From contig NC_081410.1 in assembly GCF_030272615.1 (NCBI RefSeq), positions 144,322,349 to 144,386,348 of the forward strand: a stretch of 64,000 nucleotides of DNA, written 5' to 3'. Every line of letters begins with the position of its first letter. Position 1 is the stretch's first letter. Origin of the DNA: Cryptomeria japonica (lineage: Eukaryota > Streptophyta > Pinopsida > Cupressales > Cupressaceae). Both the position numbers and the translations under genes were made by a program. Under the pieces are notes generated by a model that saw only the letters and a program-made list of their open reading frames with translations, did not search any database and was not told the DNA's origin. Shown here one piece after another: positions 49,127 to 60,018 of this stretch.

Positions 49127-49756
49127 TGTTCAAACTTGAACCAGAATATAGAAAATCTGAGAACAGAAAATAGAGAAAGAAACGCAAATGAACAAGCCCT
49201 CTTATCCTGGGAAAACCCTCCACCTGAGAGTGAAAAACCCAGCCCACTCAAAATTAACTTTATTATATCTCAGAAAAGAATACAATTGATGATAGTCTCA
49301 GAATACTATCAATCATAATAATGTGAGTTCGATTCTCTATGAATCAACCAAAAAATGAACTCAGCTGATACAACTTGAATACAAACCAAAAACTTCCTAT
49401 ATCTGAAACTCAGTATGCAGAAAGAAATACACACTATTTCTGATCTGACAGACACGATCATAAGGAAGAAGAAGCCGATCAAGAAAGCTCTCAGAGAAGA
49501 AGACGTGACAAAGAAGAATACAAATATAACATATCGGAGTATCAAAGAAGAGTCACACGAAGGAAGAGGTAGAGGCATGGACAGTTACTTCTGCATGGAC
49601 AGCCTCTTCATCCTCACCAACAACCTCATCATCTCCACCGACAGCCACATCACCTTCACCGACAATAAGGAAGGCAAAGAAGGAACGGAAGCTAAGGAGC
49701 TGATGCTAGACAAGATAAATAAGGAGCCGATAGAGATCAAAGCTATATCTTCAACA
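49127..49756 (-). mobile_element. 3' LTR of C2
   Basis: It starts TGTTCAAACTTG and ends TATCTTCAACA. It matches 57142-57776 along its length. The minus strand has GCTAAGAGGGAC just outside, the polypurine tract. Confidence 0.92.
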
Positions 49757-49987
49757 GTCCCTCTTAGCAAGAGAGAGATCTTCATTATATCAACATATAA
49801 CAAGTACACATACCTGCAACTCAGAAAAATGTCAACAAAAACACATCTCAATTTTTATTCAATAAGGTTGTTATCTTAGTATAACAATATTCATCATAGC
49901 TACTCCTAGAGGATGAGTAAAACCAAAAAATTAAAAACATAAAGTCATACACATGACTTCCACCATAGCTACTCCCAGAGGGTGGAA

Positions 49988-50128
49988 CAAGGGATTTCAC
50001 CTCGAACTTCTCTCACAGAGAAGAACTCGTTAATCAAGGGATTTCACCTCGAACTTCTCTCGCAGAGAAGAACTCATTAACCAAGGGATTTCACCTCGAA
50101 CTTCTCTCACAAAGAAGAACTCATTAAA
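49988..50128. repeat. 47 bp tandem repeat, three copies, between RNase H and 3' LTR of C2
   Basis: CAAGGGATTTCACCTCGAAC starts at 49988, 50035 and 50082. Each unit contains CTTCTCT and AGAGAAG arms that can pair. A looser CATAGCTACTCC pair lies just to the left (49900-49985). Confidence 0.9.
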
Positions 50129-50175
50129 CACAAGCAATGTATCACTGAAACTGAGACTCTCTCTCAGCAAGTGCA

Positions 50176-51023
50176 TCATTCTCCATCATACCAAGCTTTT
50201 CTCGGAAGTGGCTTGGTGAGAATGTCTGCAGTCTGCTCCTCTATAGAAATGTACTTGAGTTCAACTGCTTTTCGCCGAACCATGTCTCTCAAGTAATGAT
50301 ATTTAATTTCCACATGTTTGCTTCTATCATGAAATACTGGATTAACTGAAAGTTTCACACTGCTTTGATTAGATCACACATAATCACAATAGGTTCCAAA
50401 GGCTGTCCAAACAAGCTTGCAAGTAATTTCCGAAGCCACACAACTTCTCTTGCAACCACACACACTGCAACATATTCTACTTCAGTTGTACTTTGTGCAA
50501 CACAAGATTGTTTCCTGCTGCACCAGGAAATCATAGCTGAACCTAGACTAAAACAGCAACCTAAAGTGCTTTTTCTGTCATGCACACAGCCTGTCCAGTC
50601 TGAATTAGAAAACCCCTGCAAGTTCAGCTCTACACACGAAGAAAATTTTAAGCCAAATCCAATTGTACCATGTACATGTCTCAATATATGTTTGGCTGCC
50701 ACAAGGTGAATGTGTCTTGGTTCACACATGAACTGACTCAAGGTATTAATTGCATAGCATATATCAGGCCTTGTGTTAACCAAGTACATTATGGAGCCAA
50801 TTAATTGTCTATACATAGTAGGCTCAACTAAATCAGAAGTAGTTGCATCCTCATGAAATTTCTTTAGATTTACTTCCATAGGAGTCACCATAGACTTACA
50901 CTCTAACATGTCAAATCTTTTCAAAATATCAACTGCATATTTACCTTGACTCAATATGATTTCATTTGGTCTTTGCCATACCTCAAGTCCAAGGAAATAA
51001 TGTAACAAACCAAGATCCTTCAT
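50176..51023 (-). pseudogene. RT C-terminus and RNase H of C2
   Basis: The frame begins with the copia RT tail MKDLGLLHYFLGLEV. It continues through YRQLIGSIMYLVNTRPDICY and the RNase H core (SNSDWTGCVHDRKSTLGCC, CVAQSTTEVEYVA). A frame change near 50355 precedes the final block with HVEIKYHYLRD and TADILTKPLP, the usual end of copia Pol. Confidence 0.94.
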
Positions 51024-51037
51024 TTCAAATTCTAAAG

Positions 51038-51802
51038 CTAAATCCTTCTTACATTTGTCAATGAGATCATCATTAGGAATAAGTCATCAACATATAGTAC
51101 TAAAATCAGCTCCTTATCATCACATACCTTGAAGTATAAGTTTGGATCAGCATCATTCTTTAGAAAACCCAAGCTCAAAAGATAGTGGTCTATCCTTTCA
51201 TACCAAGCACGAGGAGCTTGTTTAAGACCATATAAGGACTTTTTCAGCCTGCATACATGAGAGTTTCTATTGTGAATAATAAAGCCCTTTGGCTGCTCAA
51301 TGTAAACCTCCTCTTCAATTTTACCATTCAAGAAGGTTGTTGTCACATCCATTTGATGAAGTTTCCAACCCTTAACAGCTGCAACGGCTATGATAGTCCC
51401 GATAGAAGTGTAACGTGCTACAGGTGCAAAGGTTTCTTCGAAATCTATTCCTTCCTTTTGGGAAAAACCTCCGGCTACAAATCTGGCCTTGTACTTTTCT
51501 ATACTCCCATCAGCTGCATGTTTGATTTTGAACAGCCACTTAGAAGAAACCATTGATTTGTTTTTAGGCCTTGGAACAATGTCCCATACATCATTTTTCA
51601 TAATAGATTGATATTCCTCTATCATGGCATCCTTCCACACTTGCTGATTTAAAGCCTCTTCAACATCTGAAGGCTCGGATGCTAAGATATGACTCATCAA
51701 AGATACATAACCAGCAAACTTGTGAGCTCTTTTGCTTTCTCTGAAAGTACCACGAGGGGCTGCATATTTTTCAGCATCTTCCATAGTATGTCCAGCCCAC
51801 AA
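51038..51802 (-). pseudogene. Reverse transcriptase of C2
   Basis: The copia RT blocks are in order: WKDAMIEEYQSIMKNDVWD, KYKARFVAGGFSQKEGIDFE, HQMDVTTTFLNGKIEEEVYI, LKKSLYGLKQAPRAWYERID and the catalytic LYVDDLFL near 51080. MDVTT stands where MDVKT or MDVKS is usual. A frameshift follows YVDD near 51060, and another separates it from integrase near 51790. Confidence 0.95.
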
Positions 51803-52685
51803 CGGTTCTTTTCTTGTTAGCTGAACTAATACTGGGACCTACTAATGTAATTATAGAGTCAACTGGATCAATTGGATCAGCTGAATCAACAGGATCTTCT
51901 AAATCTATAAACTCCCTCTGAAAGTCTAAAGATGGATTCGGATCAGCTGTATCTAAATCTTGAGGGTGCTCAAAATCTTCTTTATCAGCTTCTATGCTAG
52001 ATTCTTTGAATTTCGTGCAAGCTACATCTTCATCAAAAGAAACATCCTTGCTGATCTCAATTTGTTTTTGTCCAGGAATGTAGATTCTATATGCTTTTGA
52101 AGAATCACTATAACCAACAAAAATGCCTTTCTTGCCTGAAGGTTCCAATTTAGATCTTTTCTCTTTAGGAACATGAATATAAACAGGGCATCCAAAAATT
52201 CTGAAATAACTTACATCTAGTTTGACACCTGTAAAGGCTTCTTTTGGAGTCAAGTTGTTTAGAATCTGATGAGGACTACGATTCTGTATGTGAATTGTTG
52301 TCCTGCAAGCCTCGGCCCAAAGAAATGTTTGAAGACTTTGGTCATGAATCATAGCCTTTACTGCTTCAACAATTGTCCTATTCTTCCTTTCAGCCACACC
52401 GTTTTGTTGAGGATTATAAGGGACACAAAACTCCCTCTTAATCCCAGCTTCAACACAAAAGTTATGAAAAACACGAGAAACATATTCTCCTCCATTATCA
52501 GATCTAAGAATTTTTATTTTCTTGCTAGATAGATTTTCAATTAGAGCTTTGAACTCTTTAAATCTGGACTGCACTTCATCAAACTCTTTAGACTTAAGAA
52601 GGTAAATCCAACACTTACGAGAAAAATGATCAATAAAGGTGACAATACCAAAAGCCACTAAGAGAAGCAATTGACATAGGTCCAC
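51771..52685 (-). pseudogene. Integrase core and C-terminal region of C2
   Basis: The core shows FIDHFSRKCWIYLLKSK, then ILRSDNGGEYVS (second catalytic Asp) and PQQNGVAERKNRTIVE (catalytic Glu). The GKKGIFVGYSDSSKAYRIY block typical of copia integrase C-termini follows, then an acidic linker. It is joined to the preceding frame (first catalytic Asp in HSDLCGPM) only through a frameshift near 52685. Confidence 0.95.
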
Positions 52686-53918
52686 ATAAATCAGAATGAA
52701 TTAATTCTCGAGCATTCTTTGCCCTACTTTCACTACTATGAAAAGTGCTCTTAATGTTCTTACCTAGAGCACACCCCTTGCAAACACCTTCAAGGTTTTG
52801 ATTCAGCTTAGGAAGACCAATGACAACCTTCTCCATTGAAAACAAAGTTTTGAAATTTAAATGACCAAATCTTTTATGCCACAGCTTACTTGAACTTGAA
52901 GAATCATGAGCTAAGACTTGAATAGGATGAGCTGAAAGCTTGTAAAGACTATCATGACGAACGCCAATAACATGAGTTGATTGAATACTAGAGTTCTTCT
53001 TCCATGCAAGTACTTTTCCATCAGCAAAAGCAACATGATAACCTTTGTCTTCTAATGCAAAAATAGAAATCAGATTCCTCTTAATACCAGGAACAAATAG
53101 GACATCACTTAAATGAAGAGGAATACCAGAGTCCAACTGAAAAGAAGTATAACCAGCACCCTTCACAGAATAGCAAGCATCATTACCAATGATAACTTGA
53201 AGATGAGAGTCTTTTTCTTTCAAGTTTGAAAGGTGCTCACGAAAACCAGTGATATGACGAGATGCTCCACTATCTATCAACCATGTATCACAATTAGTAG
53301 GAACATTACTAGAAAGTGCAGAAATAAATAAGAATCCTTCAAAATTTTCACTTGACTCTCTTTGAGGAGAAGGATTCTCAACATTTGCAGCAGCTGCTTG
53401 AGTCTTAGATTTTGAAACACAATCACGGGCAAAGTGACCAAATTTGTCACACCTAAAACACTGAATTCTAGAAAGGTCCTTCCACTTTTTCTTGGCAGCA
53501 AGGGTTGACTCATCATTCTTGTCTCTAAATCTTCTGAAGTTACCTTTCTTTCCTTTCCCCTTAGATGCACAGGCAGCAAGCACATGATCATCTTCATGAT
53601 GAGATTTGCAACCATAACCTCTTGCTTCTTGTCTACATTCTTCCTGAATGCAATCTACCCTCAACCTATCAAATTTAGGAAGATCATCTCTTCCACTAAT
53701 GCCTTGAATGAAGGATTCCCAGGAGATGGGAAGTCCATTCATAGCTAACATAACCAAGTCTTTATCAGCAAAAGTATCTCCAATTGCACTGAGCTGATCT
53801 TTTAACTCAGAAATCTTCATGAAATAAGAAGTCACAGATTCTCCTCTAGACATTTTCACATGCAGCAGTTGACGCCTAAGGGCTAAAGCTCTGCCGGTAT
53901 TGTTGAATTCATAAAGAT
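52630..53918 (-). pseudogene. C2 gag C-terminal half, protease and integrase zinc domain
   Basis: After the insertion boundary the gag frame resumes (LYEFNNTGRALALRRQLLH, then KMSRGESVTSYFMKISEL). A zinc knuckle CFRCDKFGHFARDC follows near 53450. The protease active site WLIDSGASRHITG lies near 53280. The integrase HHCC zinc domain (WHKRFGHLN to CKGCALGK) and HSDLCGPM with the first catalytic Asp complete it. The single frame is intact from 53859 to 52630. Confidence 0.94.
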
Positions 53919-54359
53919 CCTTTTGTTGAAAATTGTAGCTAGCTCGGATACCTAACTATTGAATTTTAATGTTGTCAATGACAATTAAAATTCCTATGTA
54001 TTATCTCTCATGCAATCCGAACCACTTGGGGTTGGGCCCAAACACATGTAACGTGAAGGCAAATGATGTAACTTAGGGCTGGGATCAAATACATGTAACT
54101 TGTAATTATATCTTGCTATGGATAGGACAAGACCTATGTATAATGTAACTTGTGGATAGGACAAGACCTATATATAAATGTAACTTGTAAATGATTATTG
54201 GTCTGACCCTTTATTGGGCGCCAACCTTAGATTATTATAAAATCATTTAGCAAGGCCAACCTAAGGCTTCTAGGTTAGTTGGTCACTTATATATACAAAG
54301 TCATTTACAAACATCAGATATACATTTTGGAAAATACATTCCTATCTATCATAAGTGAA

Positions 54360-54520
54360 TTACTTCAGCGATCAGCATATTATGATCAGAGATCAGCAAA
54401 CATCATCTGAAGGCAACGATCGTCATTGAGTGCACAGCAAACACAATCAGGGGACAGCGAACACTATTAGAAGACAACGATTATTATTGGAAGCTCAGCG
54501 AACCTTATCTGAAGCACTGC
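54360..54520. repeat. Array of CAGCGAA-type motifs in solo LTR A
   Basis: CAGCGATC, CAGCAAAC, CAACGATC, CAGCGAAC and CTCAGCGAACC recur about every 20-30 bp. The complement is TTCGCTG, the core of the array at 48241-48790. Similar words (GGCAGCAAAC, GACAGCAAC) continue at 56510-56540 beyond the B insertion. Confidence 0.7.
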
Positions 54521-54951
54521 TATCTGTTGAAAGCAGATGTACTCTGAGAGGGGGAGGGGGTGAATCAGAGTACTTTGAACTTTGAAATACACCAAATAAA
54601 TATGCTTTTTAAGATTGGAGTAAGCTTTACAAAAAAAGAAACAAAGAGCAGAATTGTACAAATGTAGCAATATGTTTGAGAGTGATTTGCCAAGATAAGA
54701 AAACTGAAACAGAAATAGGACTGAGATAAATATCAAAGCATTACCACAAAAGTAATAAACTCGACACAATTTTGTGCTGAGTGGAAACCCTCAAGATCCA
54801 ACCAGATCTTGTCACAAGGAGAAAACCACTCCGTTATTGTATTAACCAATCCAAAAATCCAAGATTACATCCAGTTTAGCAGCCCTGCTGCAAGGAGTCC
54901 AACTCCTAACCTTCCAATGAAAATCAACAGGATCTATGATAGTATATTTGC

Positions 54952-55405
54952 TCAGTTACCGGTTCTTGCCTAAACTAGCTGGGTCTTGGTCCTGGTCCCT
55001 GCCCGATCCTGGTCCCAGCCTGGTTCGCCCTGGGTCCCACCCGGGTCCTGCCCAGGCGGCTGGGTTCCCTGTGGGTCCTGCATGACAGGACCCACGGGGA
55101 ACCCAGCCGCCTGGGCAAGACCCGGGTGGGACCCAGGGCGAACCCAGGAGGACCCGGGTGAACCCAAGCCCGTGGGTTCCCAAAAACAAGGCCCACGGGT
55201 TAGGCAAGAACCGGTAACTGAGCTGAAAAGAATAAGAAGAGAAGATATCAATATCAGAATATTTATTGGCATTGGCAATTATGGATTTATGATTTATGAT
55301 TTATCTGTTATCATTTATGTGTCATTGTATGGGAAAGTTACATTGTATGTTTCATATTTGTATGTTTGAACTGTGAACATATATAATTTTGATGTTTGAA
55401 GTTTG

Positions 55406-55492
<87 letters not shown>

Positions 55493-55606
55493 AAATTTAA
55501 AAATATATATATATGTACGGACGAACCCGTACCCATACCCAAATTTTATTTTTTTTTGCCGAATCCGCGAATCCAAACCTGAATCCAAACCGGAACCGGT
55601 AACTTA
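54952..55606. mobile_element. Fold-back/Mutator-like element F inside B
   Basis: The exact 10 bp duplication GTATATTTGC flanks it (54942-54951 and 55607-55616). The terminal inverted repeats share AGTTACCGGTTC. The left 270 bp (54951-55221) form a GC-rich fold-back. Outer arms CTCAGTTACCGGTTCTTGCC pair perfectly, and the inner about 60 bp next to the CATGA centre pair almost perfectly. A 9-11 bp duplication fits Mutator-like elements. No transposase is encoded; open frames inside are shadows of GGGTCC-type repeats. Confidence 0.82.
55409..55486. repeat. (AT)39 microsatellite
   Basis: An uninterrupted AT dinucleotide run of 78 bp inside element F. Confidence 0.98.
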
Positions 55607-56783
55607 GTATATTTGCAATCTTGCAGACTATACAATCACGGATTTTTATTACAGTCTATAAGATATTCAATTTTATTTCACAACACAATCTTTTCTTCCA
55701 AAAATCCCATCTCACAATGCCATTTCATATCCATTTATACACATTATGCATCTATAGATGTATATGCAGTCACAACCAAAAACTGTTTTCAATAACTTCC
55801 TAGTATACCCGAAAGGGTTTAAAACAAATTTCATTTTACAACTTTGTTTATCTTCAACAAACTGCCATGAAAAATCTGTTTCTTCCCGTAGATAAACTTT
55901 CCTCCTTAATAGTCAAGGAGATATTCAAAACTGTCAACTGTCATAAACAAATCATAAACTGAAAGTACCCATATTAGGTTTATTGTTAACTTCTGATTTT
56001 AACAGAAGTCTTAACCAAAAAAAAACTTTAAGCAAATCATAAAATTGCAAACACCTCTGAAGATTCAAAGATCATAAACTTGAATTTTGAGCATTAAAGT
56101 GGCTGTTTAGAAACATACCTATTTGCAATGACAAATCACAAAGATTTACCAGTAGTTACCGAAAACTGTCGCGGTTAAGCACCTTATCAAAGCTTAAACT
56201 GCCGTAACAAATCTTTGCCCTCTGAGTCCTCGCTGAGTTGCCCGTGAAAGGGTTTCACAAAAATGTGAAATAAACAAACAAATCAAACAACATCCTTTGT
56301 CATAATTTATTTTTTTCTTACGTCCATCACTAACTCTCGTGAGTTAGGTATTGAGTACATATTACCAAAGTCAATAGTTAAGTGTCAACCTGAAGTCAAA
56401 TTTACCACGACAACCTTATGAATTTAAATACACATGGCTTTACTGATTTGTCATCAAGGACAAAATGAATCAACACTATCACCTTGGGAGGTCAGTGAAT
56501 TCCATTTAAAGGGCAGCAAACTTCATCTTTGGGACAGCAACATCCGAATTGTAGATAAGTTCACTCCCTAGGTTGAAGCTATTATTGTCCATTATGTGCT
56601 GACAGCTTCAAGTACTAAAGCATATTGTAAAATCACTTCTGATTATTGCCTAATAAACATCTGAGACTTGTTGCTGGGTTTTTCACCTCCAAGAGGGAGA
56701 TTTTCCCAGGGTACTGCTGTGTTATGTGTGTTTTTCTTTGTTATTTTCTGCTTACTGTTATCTGAGTGGTCTTAAAATTAACA

Positions 56784-57054
56784 CCTTTGGAGTCTGAAAC
56801 ATTTCCTTAGCTGAATCCAACTTAGAGATGATAGGCACCAGATGATCCTTAACAGAATCAATCAAAATTTTCTTAGCCATGGTCTTGTTCTTTCTCCATT
56901 GAACTTTCTCTGCATCAGTAGAAGGCTCTTCTACATCTTTCGAGACATAGTCAAGGAGATCATTCTCTTCTAGAGTGATCAGAATTCTAAATTTCCAAGA
57001 AGAGAAATCTAACGAACCATCTAGTCTATCTTCTACTTTCAATCCATTCACCAT
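56784..57054 (-). pseudogene. C2 gag N-terminal part
   Basis: The ATG at 57054 opens MVNGLKVEDRLDGSLDFSSW, then WKFRILITLEENDLLDYV, and reaches SAKEMFQ where solo LTR A interrupts it. An in-frame ATG further upstream lies in the LTR and is not the start. The frame continues beyond A at 53918. Confidence 0.9.
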
Positions 57055-57124
57055 AATGAATGACTTAGGCAAACAACTGAAAGAAATAAAGAACTTAAAA
57101 TTATGGTTCTGGATCGATCTTCTA

Positions 57125-57141
57125 GACCCGCTCTGATACCA
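57125..57141 (-). other. Primer binding site of C2
   Basis: The minus strand reads TGGTATCAGAGCGGGTC directly after the LTR end AACA. This is complementary to the 3' end of initiator methionine tRNA, usual for plant copia elements. Confidence 0.93.
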
Positions 57142-57776
57142 TGTTAAAAATTGAACCAGAATATAGAAAATCTGAGAACAGAAAATAGAGAAAGAAACAC
57201 AAATGAACAAGCCCTCTTATCCTGGGAAAACCCTCCACCTGAGGGTGAAAAACCTAGCCCACTCAAAATTAACTTTATTATATCTCAGAAAAGAATACAA
57301 TTGATGATAGTCTCAAAATACTATTAAACATAATAATGTGAGATCAATTCTCTATGAATCAACCAAAAAATGAACTCAGCTAATACAACTTGAATACAAA
57401 CCAAAAACTTCCTATATTTGAAACTCAGTATGCAGACAGAAATACACACTATTTCTAATCTGACGGACACGATCATAAGGAAGAATAAGTCGATAAAGAA
57501 AGTTGCCAAAGAAGAAGACGTGACAAGGAAGAATGACAAATATAACCTATCGGAGTATCAAAGAAGAGCCACACGAAGGAAGACGTAGAGGCATGGACAG
57601 TTACTTCTGCATGGACATCCTCTTCACCTTCACCGACAGACTCATCATCTCCACAGACAACCACATCACCTTCACCGACAGTAAGCAAGGCAAAGAAGGA
57701 ACGAAAGCTAAGGAGTCGATGCTAGACAAGATAAATAAGGAGCCAATAATCTCTATCGAAGCTATATCTTCAAACA
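57142..57776 (-). mobile_element. 5' LTR of C2
   Basis: It starts TGTTAAAAATTG and ends TCTTCAAACA, next to AAGGG. By eye it is some 93-95% identical to the other LTR, so C2 is older than the Tat element. Confidence 0.92.
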
Positions 57777-58689
57777 AAGGGTTGTATCACCACCTTCATT
57801 AATGATATTTGGGTGCCTTTGACAAATGCCTCGCAATATACATTAAATGATTACTACGATTTCCTTTTTGGCATATCATATGTAATGCGATACCTTCCCT
57901 TATTGTATGTGAGTGGCTCCCTTGTAAAGATCGTGTTATCTTGCGTCGATGTAAATGCATCCAACCGCCACCTTTATTAATACATTGAGACCATCCATTA
58001 ACATTGATTAAACCATCGCCCCTGATGTAATTTGGGAGGGCCTTGAACTTTGTGGTCAAGCAATTGAATGTGATCGCCAATTTGTCTTAATCGCAATCAA
58101 TCTACTTGCATTATTTTAAAGTCATACGATCACCTAACGATTTTCATTAAATGGGGGAAACCAATATGGAAAACTCATCCTTTTGCAATTAATTAACAAG
58201 AGATGAGTATTGCTCATTAAATGCGATCCAATGGCAATTGTATCATCACTTCTCTCATTACATTCATTCAATGCTTGGTTTCATAATTGTGATTCTACAA
58301 AATCAATCGATGAATGCCTATCTTAGTAACGTCCCCTCATTTAATATTCCTTGATTAAAGTTGTAGCCACTTGCGTTGATTTACGAAGGAATTGCATCAA
58401 TTTTGACCTTAGTCATCCAATTGATTTTGCAATTTAGCATTGAACTTATAAAATCAATTTGATTTTGCGTTCCATTTTTCATAGAATTTTGTAAAATAAT
58501 CATTGAATGCACTCTAAGTTGCATTGTGGAAATTGGCAAATTTTATTGTTCGATCAATCATTAGTGTTGTGCATCCTTCCATTTGCCATCCTTCATTGTT
58601 GAACTCGAACTTGATTTTAATTGAATACTAAAAATCGTTTTAAGTGACTTGCATCGCTAAAAGCAGCGATGAGCAATGCACGAAGCGTG

Positions 58690-58865
58690 CAGTGCTCTCG
58701 AAAAGTAGTGCTTAAAAGCAATAACGATATTAATAGGCACTGCTTAAAAGCAGTAGCGACACCAAGAAGCACCACTTAAAAGCAGCAGTGACATGAAGAG
58801 GTACTGCTTAAAAGCAGCAGTGCAACTGAAAGGCATTGCTTATAAGCAGCAGTGCTACTGAATGC
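58690..58865. repeat. 32 bp tandem repeat with hairpins
   Basis: Units such as AGGCACTGCTTAAAAGCAGT recur four to five times. Each contains ACTGCTT and AAGCAGT arms that form a perfect small stem. It lies in the X sequence right of C2. Confidence 0.85.
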
Positions 58866-58904
58866 TACTGAGGGACACTACTTATTTTTCATGCCTTAGC
58901 CAAA

Positions 58905-59090
58905 TTTTCTTGATTTTTCTTTTTTTTTTTTATATTTTCCAATTTCTTTCATTTTTTGAAATTTTTTATTTTTTTTATTTTTTGAATTTTTGAATTTTTT
59001 GTATTTTTTTATTTTTTTTATTTTTTTGTAATTTTGGGGTTTTTTGAAATTTTTTATTTTTTATTTTTTTTATTTTTCGATTTTAAGAGA
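58905..59090. repeat. T-rich low-complexity tract
   Basis: About 180 bp of T runs broken by single A, G or C (A-rich on the minus strand), inside the X LTR. Confidence 0.9.
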
Positions 59091-59198
59091 GACACTTTAA
59101 AATATACCAAACTAAGACACCTATTTACGACTACTATGCTACGAAAAGAGGGGTCCCCATTAAAATGGGGCGATGTGTGATTTGCTCACAACAGAATG

Positions 59199-59961
59199 GT
59201 AACTTACCTTTATGCTTGTTGGAACCTCTTTTTAATTTAGTCACAAAATTTGCTTGTTCCGGATCTGAATTTTCACTACAACCTGAATTCACATTCTCCA
59301 CAGATGCCTTGAAGGTTGCTTCCTTTCTTGAAGATTTGTCATTTATAATTCTCATCTCATAAGCAATTAGTGTCCCATGTAACTAATCCATAGTCAAACT
59401 GTTCAGGTCTTTGGCTTCTTCTATTGCAAAGACTTTTGAATCAAACTTAGAGGGTAGGGATCTAAGTACCTTTTTGACAATCATTGATTCTTTCACTTCT
59501 TCACCTAGTCCTCTGATGGTATTAACAACTTCATCAACCCGAAGTAGGTATGCAGCGATATTTTCTTCCTCTTTCATATTCAAAGTTAGACATTTGAATA
59601 GGCCTCGATAGGTCTAAAGTTTTGCCTCCTTGACTTTATCATCACCTTCATAAATATTGTAAATCTTGTCCCAAACTTCTTTTGCAATCCTACAGTGCGG
59701 TATCTTCTCACAAACTCAAAGTTAGATAAACCATGTAAAATAGCATTCCTACCTTTTGCATTTGTCTCACATGCTCTCCTCCCTGCCTAATCTCTGGAGG
59801 ATTTTCTATAATCTCATAGCCATCACAACAAATTGGCAAACATCAAACCCTAAAGACATTAAATAGGCTTCCATCCTTACTCTCCAAAGCACATAATTAG
59901 ATCCATCAAAAAGCGATGCCTTGTTTGAAGAAAGACCTTCGTGAGCAACTGAGTGTGCCAT
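59199..59961 (-). pseudogene. C1 gag, N-terminal half
   Basis: The ATG at 59961 gives MAHSVAHEGLSSNKASLFDG, then SNYVLWRVRMEAYLMSLGFD, the start of a plant copia Gag. After stops the second block reads MKEEENIAAYLLRVDEVVN, KKVLRSLPSKFDSKVFAIEE and KDLNSLT. It runs to SNKHKGKLP at the GAATG duplication where X inserted. The zinc knuckle half is at 42290-41290. Confidence 0.88.
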
Positions 59962-60002
59962 CCTAGATCTACCTCAAGTTGTTAAGCTTCTTCCAAGGAA
60001 CT

Positions 60003-60018
60003 TAGCTTTGATACCAAT
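60003..60018 (-). other. Primer binding site of C1
   Basis: The minus strand reads TTGGTATCAAAGCTAAG after the LTR, one change from the initiator-Met tRNA complement TGGTATCAGAGC. Confidence 0.8.

Larger units (their letters stand above)
54525..56475 (-). mobile_element. Solo LTR B inside A (contains F)
   Basis: The exact duplication CTATC flanks it (54520-54524 and 56476-56480). The minus strand starts TGTTGATTCATTTTG, resembling the C1 LTR start. It ends with a GATTCACCCCCTCCCCCTC block and CTTTCAACA, as in C1-type copia LTRs. Without F it is about 1.3 kb. Confidence 0.88.
53924..56783. mobile_element. Solo LTR A inside C2 gag (itself split by B)
   Basis: The exact duplication CCTTT flanks it (53919-53923 and 56784-56788). 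The ends are TGTTGAAAATTG and AAATTAACA. Without nested B it is about 0.9 kb and non-coding, so it is a solo LTR. The right end contains a CCCAGGG-type block (56690-56715, as in C2 LTRs near 57220), which suggests plus orientation. Confidence 0.88.
49127..57776 (-). mobile_element. Copia element C2, full structure with nested insertions
   Basis: The LTRs are 49127-49756 and 57142-57776. The exact target duplication AAGGG lies at 49122-49126 and 57777-57781. The minus-strand order is LTR, initiator-Met primer site, gag, protease, integrase, RT, RNase H, polypurine tract, LTR. That gag-PR-IN-RT-RH order defines Ty1/copia. Removing the 2.86 kb inner insertion leaves about 5.8 kb. At least four frameshifts break pol, so it is not autonomous. 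Confidence 0.95.
42296..59193 (-). mobile_element. Insertion X: LTR-type element inside C1 gag, itself full of insertions
   Basis: The exact 5 bp duplication GAATG flanks it (42291-42295 and 59194-59198). The termini are TGTCGATGG and CTCACAACA. The two ends resemble the two ends of the 3 kb solo LTR at 35809-38833, so the simplest reading is a solo LTR of that family, later invaded by Z, Y and C2. Pieces attributable to X are 42296-42901, perhaps 44142-44640, and 57782-59193. An alternative is a full element with Y as its interior, but I could not find two matching LTRs. The minus orientation is inferred from a TATATAAG site at about 44440. Confidence 0.75.

Noticed and set aside
49988-50128. 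Possible CRISPR-like array
   Set aside because: The units are direct tandem copies without unique spacers, in a plant retrotransposon. Other arrays in the window have variable spacers but only 6-9 bp cores.
54956-55369. Open frames with Gly/Pro/Trp-rich peptides
   Set aside because: They are shadows of the GGGTCC-type fold-back in element F, present on both strands.
55352-55588. Open frame with a long Tyr-Ile run
   Set aside because: It translates the (AT)39 microsatellite.
57126-57140. tRNA-like sequence
   Set aside because: Only the tRNA 3'-end complement is present, which is the copia primer site; no cloverleaf surrounds it.
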